NCBI RefSeq assembly: GCF_000934605.2
Contig: NZ_CP010897.2
Span: 992,001 to 1,056,000 of the forward strand
Source: Pandoraea vervacti
GTDB taxonomy: Bacteria; Pseudomonadota; Gammaproteobacteria; Burkholderiales; Burkholderiaceae
Direction of reading: 5' to 3'
DNA length: 64,000 nt
Under the pieces are notes generated by a model. The model had not been told where the DNA came from and made no database searches. It saw only the letters and a list, made by a program, of their open reading frames with translations. Positions 63,734 to 64,000 of this stretch are shown piece after piece. The translations under genes and the position numbers were made by a program. The number at the start of each line of letters is the position of its first letter. The first letter of the stretch is position 1.

Positions 63734-63823
63734 GCCCGGAAGCCTGGAAGCCGGGAAGGTTTCGGGGAACGATTGCCTGCCCGGAAAGCAGCCATCAGAA
63801 ATCAGGAAACAGGAGAGCGTCAC

Positions 63824-64000
63824 ATGTCCGATACGAAGAAACTCACGACTGCCGCCGGTGCGCCGGTCGCCGACAACCAGAACACGCAGACGGCTGGCCC
63901 GCGCGGCCCGGCACTCTTGCAGGACGTCTGGCTGATCGAAAAGCTGGCTCACTTCGACCGTGAAGTGATTCCCGAGCGTCGCGTTCACGCGAAGGGCTCC
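63824..64000 (+). CDS. Catalase, N-terminus only (runs off right edge)
   Basis: 59 codons from ATG 63824 to the window end without a stop. After a polar N-terminus of about 25 residues it reads GPRGPALLQDVWLIEKLAHF then DREVIPERRVHAKG, the typical opening of monofunctional heme catalases of the KatA/KatE superfamily, leading to the distal His region. The exact clade is undecidable from this fragment. Its location next to oxyR supports peroxide-induced expression. Caggagag precedes the start at good spacing. Confidence 0.88.
   Translation, partial: MSDTKKLTTAAGAPVADNQNTQTAGPRGPALLQDVWLIEKLAHFDREVIPERRVHAKGS

Larger units (their letters stand above)
63304..63823. promoter_or_regulatory. oxyR-catalase intergenic region
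   Basis: 520 bp. It holds the oxyR hairpin, a strikingly AT-rich stretch at about 63505-63557 with a long inverted repeat (listed separately), a small 27-codon frame, and a ribosome-binding site (caggagagcg) before the catalase ATG. The AT-rich stretch is the best candidate for the catalase promoter. Confidence 0.5.

Noticed and set aside
63560..63988. A 142-codon minus strand frame at the right end
   Set aside because: It is antisense to the catalase start and has no family features.

Overview
The window reads as a contiguous piece of chromosome from a high-GC beta-proteobacterium of the Burkholderiaceae, most likely Pandoraea or a close relative. This is inferred from gene order (queA-tgt-yajC-secD-secF beside recG-oxyR, pntAa-pntAb-pntB, nudJ-mnmA, gst-purB) and from protein style; no 16S or other marker gene is present. 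I saw no tRNA, rRNA, CRISPR array, insertion sequence or phage gene.

Region by region. 1-9.3 kb holds housekeeping genes: the start of an M23 peptidase gene running off the left edge, tyrS, dtd, a YbhB/YbcL protein, a histidine phosphatase, an MpaB/DUF2236 protein, ruvB and ruvC (with no ruvA between them), a HemJ-like protein and a DsbA-fold isomerase. 8.2-15.3 kb is a gluconate/Entner-Doudoroff module: 2-ketoacid reductase, a divergent HexR/RpiR regulator, edd, eda, a GntP permease and gntK, with two TGTA-N7-TAC(A/T) dyads in the hexR/edd intergenic region. 15.3-25.8 kb holds an rRNA methyltransferase, an unrecognised 395-residue protein preceded by a perfect dyad, mtn, the pnt transhydrogenase operon, nudJ-mnmA and a GltS-like membrane FMN protein.

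26.0-47.6 kb is a type III secretion cluster of the SPI-2 (Ssa/Esc) family in three blocks. The left + strand block encodes an AraC regulator and SctF, G, I, J, K, L and W. A central minus strand operon encodes a candidate SpiC/SsaB counterpart, SctC, SctD, an SsaE-like protein and an InvB/SpaK-type chaperone. The right + strand block begins with an SsrB-like response regulator, then an SsaM-like protein and SctV, N, O, P, Q, R, S, T and U, and ends with a lytic transglycosylase. The order inside blocks matches SPI-2 (ssaC-D-E; ssaG-H-I-J-X-K-L; ssaM-V-N-O-P-Q-R-S-T-U), but the blocks are rearranged. No translocon genes, translocator chaperones or sensor kinase are present. SctU carries NPTR in place of the usual NPTH autocleavage motif.

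47.6-64 kb returns to housekeeping genes: gst, purB, a cytochrome c-prime with a b-type membrane cytochrome, an LtaS-type membrane sulfatase-fold enzyme, secF-secD-yajC-tgt-queA, recG, oxyR with both redox cysteines, and the start of a catalase gene cut by the right edge. Several clean intrinsic terminators separate the units.
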